Shown: one piece after another, positions 1-26,400 of the stretch
How the letters are laid out: each line of letters opens with the position of its first letter
How positions within the stretch are numbered: position 1 is the first letter of the stretch
Source: Mycteria americana
Taxonomy: Eukaryota; Chordata; Aves; Ciconiiformes; Ciconiidae
Assembly: GCF_035582795.1 (NCBI RefSeq)
Contig: NC_134366.1
Span: 151,947,519 to 152,011,518 of the forward strand
Direction of reading: 5' to 3'
DNA: 64,000 bases
The notes under the pieces: generated by a model
The model's input: the letters and a program-made list of their open reading frames with translations, nothing else
Databases searched by the model: none
What the model was told of the DNA's origin: nothing
Translations under genes and position numbers: made by a program

Positions 1-228
1 TTCTGAGCTTTTCCACAGTAAAGAATTACAAAATTAAAGAAAGGAATGCTTTAAATTTTTGTACTGTGCTGAAAATTCTTTTCCCCCGGGTTTATAAAAC
101 ATTAATTTGTATTTTTTATTTTACTATTTTTTTTTAAATTTTAAATCAATAAGTAATCTAGGACTAGCATTTGTTTTGCTAGCCCCGGCGTTGCTCTGTA
201 CATAAGCTTCAAAGTTTCCTTTCCTTTT

Positions 229-238
229 TTTATTTATT
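229..238 (-). terminator. Overlapping AATAAA hexamers in the PABPC1 3'UTR
   Basis: Plus-strand TTTATT at 229-234 and 233-238 reads AATAAATAAA on the mRNA. These could act as a proximal poly(A) signal, but the surrounding A-richness makes chance occurrence likely. I see no strong GT-rich downstream element. Confidence 0.3.
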
Positions 239-299
239 TTATATTTTGCAATGTTTTTCTCAATATTTAATAGTTTTTCCATGTTTAGATTTTTTTTTT

Positions 300-315
300 C
301 TTCGGTGAAGCGAAG
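300..315 (-). promoter_or_regulatory. Small hairpin in the PABPC1 3'UTR
   Basis: On the mRNA strand the sequence CTTCGCTTCACCGAAG can fold on itself as a 5-bp stem (CTTCG/CGAAG) with a 6-nt loop. Thirteen of its bases are also perfectly complementary to the 5'UTR of the same mRNA (see Findings). The hairpin is read directly; any function is inference. Confidence 0.5.
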
Positions 316-340
316 TTCTAGATTGTAGTCCCGGATCTTT

Positions 341-1686
341 CTGCAAACAAAAACAATGTTGTTAGGTTTTAAAATTAAAAATTAAACACCTTATGTTTTC
401 TGACATGCTTTCTGCAACTGTACACCAGACAGCACTTTGGGCTTTCACAGTAGCAATCATACCAAAGTTTTTTACAAGCAGTGTATCAGAGGTATCCCCC
501 ACTTTTTAGAGACAGGGAAGTGAAGTATCCCAAGTCTGTCATACTTGGTAAGACAAAGCTGAGTCTAGAACTAAACAGTACTTTGCACAGCACAGCCTTA
601 GACAATGGCTACGCACAATAATTTGTTACTGTAACTAGCTTGACTGCAGGTTACCTCTAAAGGCCAGCATACCAAGGCTCATCAAATAACTACACCAGCA
701 GTATTTTCAATTTCCAATTACTAAAACATCATGGAGCATACGGAGCAATGGTCTCAAGGTTTGGGCATTTTTGTTTAGAACAGACAACTTATTCAACACT
801 TGTTTCAACACTTGTTTATCTCCAGTGTGAAAGTGTCACTTGCAAAAGAAAATACGGAAAAAAAAAAGAAGTGTGGAAAAAACGACTCAAATTCTGCCTC
901 CAAAAGGAAAGTTGCAGAAATTAAAAGACCAAGAAAAAAGAAAATCTTAAGTGATCAAATGTTAAAGCAGGCATCTTCAGCTGATAGCTATAAAATGTGG
1001 AAAGTAAGTTCATATACAGGCAAAACCTAACTGGACTGAAGAGAGAATAGACTCCTGTATTATCCTCAACTCCACAACATTTTCCCCTTTCAAAATTGTA
1101 AAGATACCACCTTTTGCCTCTTCCTGTCATGCAAAATTAAGATACTAACCCCACAGAAGGCAATAAAGAAAATCAGTATTTTAATTGACATTGAAGTTAA
1201 ATTCACCAAAATGTGAAGTCAAGACAATATGTCGTTTAGTTTTTAATTACTGTAAAATTGTAGATTTTGGCAAGTATATACAAATTATAGTGTAAATAAG
1301 CTATTTCACTTCTAAGGAAAAATAGGGTTGGAGTATCATTTTAAGCTTACTTCAATTCCACAAGTTCCCCTTGAACAACAGTAGCGTTTGACAGAACTGC
1401 CCATTTTTCCATGCATGCCTAGAACTAATTCCAGCTAAATATGTTCTTCAAAACAATGCTTTAATTCCAGATAAATATGCAAGACATGTCAGTAGCATTT
1501 GCTAACCAAGAGCTACAGAACTAGACAACAAGACTGAGCACAAAATTTGTTTACAACTGTGACCACAGCTGCTACTTTCTGTGGCTGCAAATGAGAGTGA
1601 GCCTGGAAGCATGCTGCTTATATGGCTATGGACTAAGGACTATCGCCCCAGTCAACCTATAAAACTACAGTGCTCAGAAAACTTAC
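341..1686 (-). other. PABPC1 intron 14 (between stop-codon exon and 3'UTR exon)
   Basis: 1,346 nt, AT-rich, bounded by GTAAGT and a T/G-rich acceptor ending gcag. I see no exon, repeat or structured RNA in it. Short open frames around 800-1130 look like chance. Confidence 0.85.
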
Positions 1687-1689
1687 TTA

Positions 1690-16693
<15,004 letters not shown>

Positions 16694-16715
16694 GGCCGCC
16701 GCCCCGGCCGCGCAC

Positions 16716-16723
16716 TATATATA
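16716..16723 (-). promoter_or_regulatory. TATA box of PABPC1
   Basis: TATATATA on the minus strand, flanked by GGG and GTGCG, about 30 nt before the pyrimidine tract. This is a canonical spacing, unusual in that it sits within a CpG island. Confidence 0.85.
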
Positions 16724-16748
16724 CCCGCCCCGCCCCCACCCGCCCCCA
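16724..16748 (-). promoter_or_regulatory. Sp1/KLF-type GC boxes upstream of the TATA box
   Basis: The minus strand reads repeated GGGGGCGGG/GGGGCGGG directly before the TATA box. Motif match only. Confidence 0.7.
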
Positions 16749-16855
16749 CCGCACCGCACGCCACGCACCGACAGCACGCACCGCGCAGGCGCCGCCGCGG
16801 GGGAAGGCGGAGAGACGCGCAGCGCCGGCGCCCGGCCGAGGGGACTGCAGCTCTG

Positions 16856-16865
16856 GCGCATGCGC
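16856..16865. promoter_or_regulatory. NRF1-type palindrome
   Basis: Perfect GCGCATGCGC, the consensus half-site pair for NRF1, about 165 bp upstream of the inferred PABPC1 start. A related GCGCAGGCGC lies at 16783-16792. Confidence 0.75.
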
Positions 16866-16912
16866 CGCGGCCGCCGGGGGAAACGGCCGGGAGGGAGCGC
16901 GCCTGCGCCTCC

Positions 16913-16920
16913 TGACGTCA
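16913..16920. promoter_or_regulatory. Perfect cAMP response element (CRE)
   Basis: TGACGTCA, the full palindromic CREB/ATF site, about 220 bp upstream of the inferred start and between two NRF1-type sites. Motif match only. Confidence 0.75.
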
Positions 16921-16948
16921 CCGGGGGCGGTGGGGGCTCGGCGCCAGG

Positions 16949-16958
16949 GCGCATGCGC
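16949..16958. promoter_or_regulatory. Second NRF1-type palindrome
   Basis: Perfect GCGCATGCGC, 84 bp from the start of the first copy. A variant GCGCGTGCGC follows at 17019-17028. The clustering supports real binding. Confidence 0.75.
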
Positions 16959-17101
16959 CTACGTGGGAGCACATGTGCGCGGCGGGTGGGGGCGGCGGGG
17001 AGCCGGCCGGGTCAAAGGGCGCGTGCGCACTGAGCGGATCAACGGCGAGCGGGTAGGGCGGGAGGGGTTAGCGGCCGTGCGCGTGCGCTGCGCCCTGCCC
17101 T

Positions 17102-17134
17102 GCCCCGCCCCGCCCCGCCCCGCCCCGCCCCGCG
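17102..17134. repeat. (CCCCG)n pentamer array
   Basis: About six consecutive CCCCG/CCCGC units. The minus strand is GGGGC-repeat and a good G-quadruplex candidate, about 410-440 bp upstream of the PABPC1 start. Confidence 0.85.
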
Positions 17135-17370
17135 CCGCCCGTGCGGGGAGCGGGCGGGTGCAGGCGCTGCCGCCAGTGGCGCGCGCGGGCAAGGAAGGTC
17201 GCGTGCCGGCCGGAAAGGGCTGGGCCCGGCCGGCCCCGCGGTGCATGCGCGGGAGGGCTGCTTCCGCCGGGCGGGCGTCGTGAGGGGGTGACGCTCCCGC
17301 CCCCGGGCGGCGGCACGTCGGGGCCTTGCGCTGCGGGGGCGGCGCCGCCGTAACGGCGGCCGGGGGCGGT

Positions 17371-17414
17371 GCCTCAGCACGGCTGGGCCTGCGCCTCAGC
17401 ACGGCTGGGCCTGC
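17371..17414. repeat. 22-bp perfect tandem duplication
   Basis: The 22-bp unit beginning GCCTCAGCACGGCTGGG occurs twice back to back (17371-17392 and 17393-17414) with no mismatch, in the upstream part of the CpG island. Confidence 0.95.
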
Positions 17415-17720
17415 CGGGGCCGGGGAGTCCGTCCCGTCCGGTCCTGCCCTGCCCTGTTCCGTGTGAGGGTTTCAGGCTGCCGCACGGGAAACGGGCGTCC
17501 TCCCTCCCTGCGGCGGCTTGTCGGTGCCCCGCCGTGCTTCCCAGCTCCATGCTTCTGCTGGCGGGGACTGAGTCCTCGGGGCCGCGGCCGCGCTGCGCAA
17601 AGTTAGTGAGAGCTGTCTCCTGCCGGCGCGCCGGCTCGGGCCTCGCTGGGGAGTCGGGTTACTTATTTACTTATGTGTTTTCCCAAGGCCGGCTCGGTCG
17701 TTAGGTAACGTCACCGCGGC

Positions 17721-20700
17721 CCGCGGGCTCGCTGCGCTTGCACCAGTATTGAAAAGCTCTGTGCGCGTAGCTCGGCTGGCTCACCAGGAGCCCAGCGACG
17801 CCTTTAATTAACCCCCGAGCTGTGCAAACCAGAGCTACGCCTTTTCGGGGTTGTGGGCTTTGCTCAAAACCAGTAAAAGACGAGGAAAATTGGAAGCTGC
17901 ATCTCCAGGAGGAGGATTGTCAATAGACTGGCAAAGCCAGTTTTAGCGGAAGCGGAGCATTTAGGTTCTGCTCTGGTTGTTCCTGAAGTTGAATGTGTTT
18001 GGTTGCTGTATTTTGTGTTAAAACATTAAAGTTTTGGTTGTAGATTGAATAGTGTCGGGAGTTAGCTGACCATCTTTTTGTAGTTTTAACGTGTGTGTAA
18101 GGCACCTGCCGTTATTCTAGGCAGTGTGAGTGGGGTGATAAAAGGCAATAATGTCCCATTAGAAGCTTGTCAAATGAGTAGTGTGACTTGTGCCATATAA
18201 AACATTTTTCAGAGAGAGGAAGCAATCCTGTGGATTTTGGAAAACCTGTGATGAGCATACTGTTGGTTTATTTTTAGCTAGCTTCTCCAGTCCTAAAAAA
18301 ATGAAGCCTTTCACAAAAAAGGAGAGTATTTGCCTATCTTTTAGAATTCCATGGTTTTCTTATTGGCAACTAATTAAATGTGTCTCAGATTCTCACAGAA
18401 GAGTAGAATCCAATCAAACGTGCTTCATTCCTGTTAAACAAATTAGTACAAATGTAAGGCAAGAAGCCAGATCTTAGATTTGCAGAAGTCTTGGAGATAA
18501 CAGCTCTTTTATGTTTAACGTAGTTTTTCTTCTGTGTGGGTTTTTTTTGTTTGTTTGTTTTTTATGTAGTTTCAACAGAAAGGAAGAATTGTCTGCATTT
18601 TTGTATCTCGTTTTATTTTCTTGTTTTATATTTTGTATCATTTTATTTTTATTTCACCAGCATTTGCCATCTCGGGTTTAAATAGAGTCGTAGGAGGGAG
18701 TACTTGTGGAATTTTGCTGTCACATGCAAAGGATTCCACTTGCATTCAGCAGCTGCTGCAGTTTTACTGCCTCTTGTTGGAGGTCACCAAACCCACGGCA
18801 GAACTGGCATCTCCCCATCTGTTTCATGGCAAAGTATGACGTCTTTGTTCAAACCCCCCACCCTGCAGTGGTCTTTTAAGCTGAGATACTGACTTTGCAT
18901 TTGAAGCGGCTGACAAATGAACGTGTCCTCTTCTGCTGGCCCTGCTATAGCAATGGTTACTTCTGTTGGACGAGTAAAGCAAACTGCCAGAGTCAACAGT
19001 ATCTTATAGTGAGGTTTGATGTGTTTTTATAGGAAAAATAAAAATCTCTAGTTTAAATACTGGTTTATAATGCCCTCCCTAGGATGTACTGTGTACTGTT
19101 CCTGTTTCTGCTCTCTCCCTTCCTTCCCTGGTTCTGTTCTTCAGCATACCTCCTTTCCTCAGACTGTCCTTTTCCATACTGCTGGCTTTTTCACACTGCT
19201 CTGTCATTGGCACCTGGGCATATTCTTACATGTTTTGTCTTGCCTAGGCATGTTCTTGCTCTTTCATGTGAGTTAGGTCACTCCATTTCTGTCCTCGGTG
19301 CTCCTGGATGGTGGTGAGAAAGAGCCTAGAGCATGGTAGGGCATTTCTTCTCTCTTGCCCAATTAAAAAAAATATAATTTGCAAGTTTTGTTCAGCAGAG
19401 AGGGACTTTTCGGTGATCTTGCTCTTAGCCTCTTAACAACGTACGACTTCAGAGTTTTCTAACACTAAATGCTATTGGCGCAGTAAAAATGCACTCTTAA
19501 CCTTAGATGGGTATCCAGCAAAGTTCAAATTATTGTTCAAAAGCACTGAAACTTTCTCATTAAACATTTCTAGTATTTCTTCTTTCAGCAAAATAATACG
19601 CTTCTTGCGTCTTGTCCTCATAGATTGCACTCATTTTGCTTTGACTTGAAGCAAGGATATAATGGTTAGTAAAAGTTTGGCTGTCTACTCCCCCCACACC
19701 TCCATACTGTCACAAAGTGTTAAATGGGAAATTTGGATATCCTTTATGAGAGAAAAAACGTTCATAGCAGAAGGTAGATATAGTTAGCCGAGGGTGCACA
19801 AAACAACTGTCTTGTTCTCCTCCTATAACAAACACGTTAGGCCACATCTTGAAAACTAAGTTTAAGTGTTTTAAGGCAACAAGGAAGGATGGTTTTGTGG
19901 TTGAGGCACAAGATTTGCATTAAGCTTTAGATTCTGGTGCTGGCAAATTCTGCTAGTCATTTACAATTAAATCTCATAAAGGACTTGGATGCTTGCATGC
20001 TTGGTTCAGCCAACTGTCCACCCAGAACTGCAGTCCAGAGCCTCGACTGAGGCTTGGGGTCCAGAAGGGATCTTGGCAGGAGAGCCCTTGTTGAGTGTTA
20101 CCTTATATTCTCATCTGGGTCTCTCCAAGATCCATTTTAGCTCTGCTGCTCCCAAGTTCTACGTGGTGGCTGATAAAAGTTGCTGTAGCACGCTTGTCTT
20201 GTCAGCTGGGCTTATTGCCCGGACCCAGTGTATTCCCTGTCATTGCAGGTGTTACACGTGTGTGGCTGGGCCTAGAAGTCGGTCCTCTTAACAGAAACTG
20301 CTTTTTTTGAAACCCCACACTCGAGATTTAGCTGGAAGACGTAACTCAGTGTTTCCTTTGTCAGCTTCGGAGAATCTAAGCCAAACAGCAATAGAATGAG
20401 GGGCAATAATTCTTTAATTATAAATCTTTGAAGTATTTCACAATCCAGATAAGATGACTTGCCTGATGGACACGTTGCCTCCTTTCAGTTAAATGTTAGT
20501 AGAACTACCAAATAGAAAAAAGAGCAAAGTTTACACAGCATTTTTTACTCACAGCAATTGATTAATATTTTAGACTATGCAGATATGTGTTTTCTAAACG
20601 TAAGTTCTACCAAAGTTAAATAAAGATCTTTTGTAACTTAAGGCCCTAAGCAGATACAACATTTTTCTTTTGTGCCAATGGTACTGTGATTTGTGAATGC

Positions 20701-23409
20701 CATTATTTTTTATTCTAGGCTATCATGGAAATAGAGAAGTTACTGAAATATGTTCAGACTTCAATAAATTTCTTCTCTGTTGCCTAGGAATTATGACTTT
20801 TTGATACACAATGGATTGCACTAAACTGTTGGAAATGATGCAAACCCAGCTTTGTAGTTAGCCACAGGAAGCATTTTAAAATTGTATCTGGAAAGTGCTA
20901 ATATTGAAGATCAATTTTTTTTTTAAATTAACACAGCTGATAGTTGATTTTAAAAAGAAAGTTTTATTGTTCGGAATACACATGCTGTGTTTCTGAGTTC
21001 AGAAACTGCATGATCTTCTTCACATCTCGGCATTTTTCCTTTTCTGTTTAGCTACAGAGCAATGCCATGTGCTAAAATTGCATTGTGAAAGCTAAAACCT
21101 TGATGGTCTGTGTAAAGAGATAAGGAAGAACATGTACCTTTTGAAGGGGAGTGCCGGTTTCTTTAAACTGAGCGCCTAGCTGATAACGCTGTTTGCTTTT
21201 GGTAGCCTACTTAGTGCAGACAGGCTTTTCAGCACTAGGTAATCTTTTGAGCAGAGCCAATCCCAAATTCTGAGTAATTTGTTTAATAAAAAATAAAAAA
21301 GGAAGAAAACCTACATCAAGACCTCAGAGCTCTGTATTTTGAATCTTCTTGAATGTGGGCAAAAGCAGTTTTGCTTTGTTATTTTGGGGGCTATTTGATG
21401 AGTATTCTTCACTCATACAAAGAACTGTACGTCCATTTCCTGTACTGAACTTATGAAGGAGAAGTAATTTTGGCAATGAACAGGGAAAGAAGTGTCAGGC
21501 AATCATGACATGGGAAAGGTAATAGTTGATTACTTTGTAATGTGCCTGAGGCAAACAAAGCAACAGGTTTGTGTGGTGGGATTGTTTTCTCTGATGCCAA
21601 GTGCAGCTGGAGGAATGGGAAGGTACCGAGCTGAGTTTAGTACCTGAACAGGTAATCTGTTTCAGATGGGCATTGCTAAATTAGTGCATATACATGATAG
21701 TGATTTTTGTGCCCCTTTGTGCCCATCTGCTGCTCCCTATTCCAGCGCAAGTTGCTGTTGCTCTGCCACGTGCACACCGTGTGCACGATGGAGTGCCGGT
21801 CCTTTGTGTTGTGGGGATTTTGTGTGTATATTCCCTTTGCAAAAGGCTGATGGTAGTAGCATAAGAGCGTGTTGCCTGAGAGAAAACATGGACCTTCACT
21901 GGACCAGCTGCAGTTCATTCATTTGCCATGAGAACCGGAAGGACCAAATTGCAAAAGATGCTTTGGCCAATTTCTCTACGTAAAGTCCTTTAGCTGTTCA
22001 CTAAGACTAGAGATTGCCTGTATGCAGGACATACTTCTGTGTTTCTTACTCCATGGATGATACTTTCCCCTTAACTTTTCTCACAGGTCTCAGTCCAGGC
22101 CGTTTAACCATTTTATCATAGTCCTGCCACCTTTGAATCACTAGCCTGGCATCTTCTAACCCAGTGCCAAAACCCAGCTGGCTCTGAAATGTCAGCCTGC
22201 CGCTCCTCTAGCGCAGCCCTGCAGCCCGTAACTAATTATCCCAATTCACATGGTGAGCCAAAGAAAAGTGCAAGGACTGTTTGAAAACGAAGTACAAATT
22301 GGAAAAAACAAAAGGCAAAATGAAACTGAAGTGGAATCTGATCCACAGACCTGCGTGAAACTGAGCCAGGGAGAGGGCAGAGAGGCAGGGTGGTGGGGCT
22401 GGTCTGGTCTCTGTGCATGGCCGCACTGTGCCTCCGGCAGCCTGGTGCTGCTGCACTGGGGTGGGTCTGCGGCAGCAGCGTGGCATGGGAAGGATGCCTC
22501 TTGAGGACAGCGTGTGCAGGGCTTGGAGACACCGCTCATGCACAGCATGAGGAGTTGGCTGGTGATGATGAGCCCTTACGGGACCCTCAAAATGAGGGTC
22601 ATACTTGAGTGAGCTCTTATTGAGTCTGTGCTGGCTTGACTGAACTGTCACTCCTTGCCTTGGTCTATGCCTGTCTGCTCCACAATACCGCACCCACCTC
22701 AGGACCTTGCAGATCCGCTTGCCAGGCTCCCCTCTCCCACTGCCAGTGCAATTTCTGTGCTGTGCTCACCTTTCCAGCATGACTTGAAACCATTGCATCA
22801 GTTGCAGGAGGGTCTGGGCAAACATCTTCTGGAGGAGTCGGACACAAGACCTGAGATCTGAGGCAGGAAAAGACCTGCATATAGCAGGTGCCCAGAGAGA
22901 AGGTGCAAACAGGATTGAAAGACTCTGCATTTGAAGGAGGCTGGTGACACTGAGGATAAAGGGGCAGGTGGAGAGCAAGAAGGAACAGATGATGAAACCT
23001 TCAAGGTAGCTGTACGAGGTGCCATGAAACCCTGGCCTGGACACATGATGACAGAACCTGCATAAAGCTTGCTAGTATGAAGTAAAACCATCATGATTGT
23101 TTGGACAAATTTGATCCACCATGAGGAGTTTATACCAGTGAGTGCTTCATGTCACACGCTGCTTTTAACCCAATTTTAGGACATTACAGCTCATTTTATT
23201 GTATCATCAAACTGTGGCCCTTGTGTGAAAGGAGCCAGCCAACTTGCCCATAGCATGATGTGGGCTTTCTGGCCAAAACTGACCCTGTTTCCCTCTCCAC
23301 CACTGATGCCACAGCAGAGTTTTTCTCTCAGTTCAAAGGGATCATACTGGCAATTAGTAACTGCTTTATAATAATGCTCTTACCTGTAAGAGGTGGGAAG
23401 TAGGGTACT
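17721..23409. other. Intergenic sequence, no gene recognised
   Basis: Mixed composition upstream of PABPC1. A T/G-rich simple stretch lies at about 18541-18563. Open frames (for example 20095-20310 and 21666-21983, plus) are short and resemble nothing I know. Any noncoding transcript from the CpG island would run through here but none can be defined from sequence. Confidence 0.7.
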
Positions 23410-23475
23410 GCCATTGTTAGGTTGGACTCGATGATCTTAAAGGTCTTTTCCAACCTAAATGATTCTATATATCAT
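23410..23475 (+). mobile_element. CR1 LINE fragment, 3' end only
   Basis: GGTTGGACTCGATGATCTTA, then AAGGTCTTTTCCAACCTAAA, then GATTCTAT: the diagnostic 3' terminal segment of sauropsid CR1 elements. Only about 66 bp is recognisable; a heavily 5'-truncated insertion in plus orientation. Confidence 0.88.
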
Positions 23476-26400
23476 AATAACTGTTCAGTTCACGTGTATT
23501 TTGTGGTGTCTGTGGCTTCCAATGCATTTTCTTACAGTTGGGACCCAACATGGCCAAACCTGGTGTTTTTGGAGAAGACTGGGAGTGTGGCCCTGCCCAG
23601 CCATCCTTTAGAGGGCACTGACTGACCGTTTGTGGTTCCACGAGCAGCAGAACATACCCAGGGACTTGCTGCCCCTGAGAGGAGAAGGAGCATTCCCCTT
23701 TCCTGCTCCCTTCTTCCCTTGTCCTCACGGCTTTCTCCCCTTCTCCAGCCCATGCAGTCCTGACCACTTTCCTCTTAAGGGTTGGTTGGTTGTAGGGTTG
23801 GGGGTTGTTTTTGCAATGAGTTAGTTTCGGATGTTCTAGTGACTTAAATCTGCTTGCAGAGTCGGAGCTGACCCAAGATAAGCAGCAGGGTTGGTGCCCA
23901 GGGACAAAGGGAGACTGTTCCAGTGCTGATAAAATGTTAATTGGCCTTCTAGCCTCCTGTGAAACGATGTCCTTTGCAGCACAATTCTGGAGGAATAATT
24001 AGCACTAGTTGTTTGGTCACCCTGTTTTACCCAAAAAAGGGGGAGAGTGGAAGGGAAGGAGAGAGACGAAAGGGCTGATTGTTGGTGAAAGGGCTGAAGA
24101 GAGAGATGATGTGTTGAGAGGGACTTCAGGCCCCGGGGCTGGGAAGTGATCTGATGGGAAGAGGATTTCAGTGACTGCCAGGAGGAGGGGGAGCAGACCC
24201 TCTTCCAGAGCAAGAGGGATTTGACCAAGAGCCCTAAGAGGTGCCTGGGACAGGATTTAACATCTAACATGTTTGGCTTCTGTCCCATTTCTCCCTGCAA
24301 AAGGGGCAGGGCCCAACTAGTGTGGAAAATAGATGGTGGGTCTCTGGCTAAGCACCTCTGTCTCTCTGAAGGCCCAAGTCTGTTATCAGTGTTAAATAAA
24401 ACACACTTCATTTTTGTGTCTTGTAAGGGCATCGATTTTAAACTCCTAGAGCTGCCTCCATCCCTCTTGCCAGGTTAGCTTCTTTCCCCTTGGGCTTTGT
24501 ACGAGTCTGCAAAGAAACAAAGTCAGTGAGCGGAGGAAGAGGAGAGCTGGGCTGGAAATGGAGCAGGAGCTCTCGTACCCACCGAGATGACCACAGGGGT
24601 GGTCCTTGGCCCCTCAACAGCTTCTGCTCCCAGCTGAGAGGGATTCTGCTCCCCCTGATATGGGAGTCAAACCAGTCCCGTCACCTGCAGCCCCAAAGGG
24701 CAGGTAACAAAATACCAGGGAATGCACAAATTAGCAAATGACGTCACACTGTACAAATTGTCCACCCTTCCTAGGGAAGACGACTCACTGCCTTACGTTG
24801 ACACCGGGGAGCTGAAGCAAATAGACAGTTATTTTCACGCATGTGTTGAACTGGGACCGCTTGAGTCCCAGTCATCCCTGCAGAAGAGCAGAGCAAACAT
24901 GGTGGCTGCTGGAGCCCGTGGCAGAGGCTGCTTGTGGGTGGCTCAGAGGCATCTGAACGTTTCAGTGCTTTCTGCTTTCTAGAAACATTCATCCTGCTCT
25001 GAGCATCCATACCTCAGTGTCCATTCATACCTTCTATGCGCCTGCCCAGCTTATGGCTGTTTTAGTGAGAAATACCAAACCGTTAGTTGTGATGGTGTTC
25101 TGTTGCCACTCCAGCTCACTCGAGAGCCTCCTGGTGAATGCTTGGTGAGGGCTTACTCCCCTAGGCTTACGTGCTTGGTGAAGGTAGTGAGAGCCAGATG
25201 CAGGTGACTTGACCCAGAGAAGCGAGTTATCAGCAGTCTATTGCAACATCAGCCTCACTTAGCCTTGGCCAGGACTGGGTGCCCATGGGTGTGATGTGCA
25301 GCACGAGCTCTGCTTCACACTGTGCTGAGAGCTGGGAGGAGAAGGGGAGGGCAAAGCATGGCATCAGGGCTGCCTATAACACATCCAAAATGGGACTGGA
25401 AGAAAGGGAGCAAGGAGGGGATTACATCTAGCCCAGCACTGCAGGCTTAGCTCAAAGCAAGGACTTTAAAAGTAGCTATGATACTCCCTTTGCTTGGACG
25501 GCATAGTCCGGGGAGCATCCTTGGCTACTCTGAGGCACTCTTCCATCCCAGTTCCTGCTGCCCTCACTCGCTCTCCTGCTGCCTTCCCCCCAGATCTGTA
25601 CGTGCTGTGTCTGTACAAGTGACAGAGCCCCCTGAAGAAGCACAGGACGTTAGCTGCCAGCCATCGAGGACGTGGCAAAGTCCTACGGACATGGCTGCTT
25701 AAAATGAAAGGTGAACCATTAAATAGCCAGTGACTCTTAACTGCAGTAGCATGAGTGCAGTTAAACCCAAAGAGAGAGGAAAGCGAAGTAGAAACAGCTA
25801 CTAAAAATGACATTGCAAAAACAATCCAAAGAAATATCATACAAACCTAGGAAAAGGAACTGTCTTTTCACGCAGTGCAAGCTGCCACTTTTGGAAAGCA
25901 TCAGGAAACAAGCTGTTGAGTGGTGGAATGGATAAAACTGGGCTCCCAACCTCCCCTGAGCTGCCCGGCCCGCTAAATCTTGCTGCCAGCAATGCCACTG
26001 CTGGGCCAGAGGCAGGCGGTGGTATGGCCATCCCGGCTGTGCCCACATGCTGAGGGGCGGCTGGTGCGTGTGCCGAGCAGCAATTCGTCTGCCATCAAAC
26101 CAAGCTCCTACCGGCTGAGCTTGGCCTCCCTTTCCATGGACAGGGTCACTGATATGGGTCTCTCTCTCTTCTCTGCCCAGCCACCGATTGTCAGTAAATT
26201 TATAGGAACTCCAGTATATCTGAGGCATCTCGGGTAAATTTAATCAAGGTATACCTGGGGATATTGGGGAAAAAACAGGCAGACAGGCCTTGGTATTATA
26301 CAAGTCTCTTGCCTTTAGGAAATGCACACTAAAAATGACTCCTGAGCTCAGAAAAGCGGCGAATGGTTCCGGCTGTTGCAGGGTGCCAGAGACTGAGCCA

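Larger units (their letters stand above)
1..340 (-). other. PABPC1: PABPC1 exon 15, 3'UTR (partial, runs off the left edge)
   Basis: Acceptor ttgtttgcag (342-341) precedes transcribed sequence that closely resembles the mammalian PABPC1 3'UTR as I remember it. On the mRNA strand it is strongly A-rich, with many A4-A10 runs and two overlapping AATAAA words (plus 229-234 and 233-238). It is also rich in AAATTAA and TTTAAA words. The likely main poly(A) site is off the window, because the similarity to the mammalian UTR continues to base 1. The long A-tracts could be extra PABP-binding sites and are also likely sites of internal priming in oligo(dT) libraries. Confidence 0.9.

Noticed and set aside
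23836-24432. 198-codon ATG frame on the minus strand
   Set aside because: Ser/Leu-rich with no recognisable domain, no splice or promoter context, and the opposite strand is purine-rich, which reduces stops.
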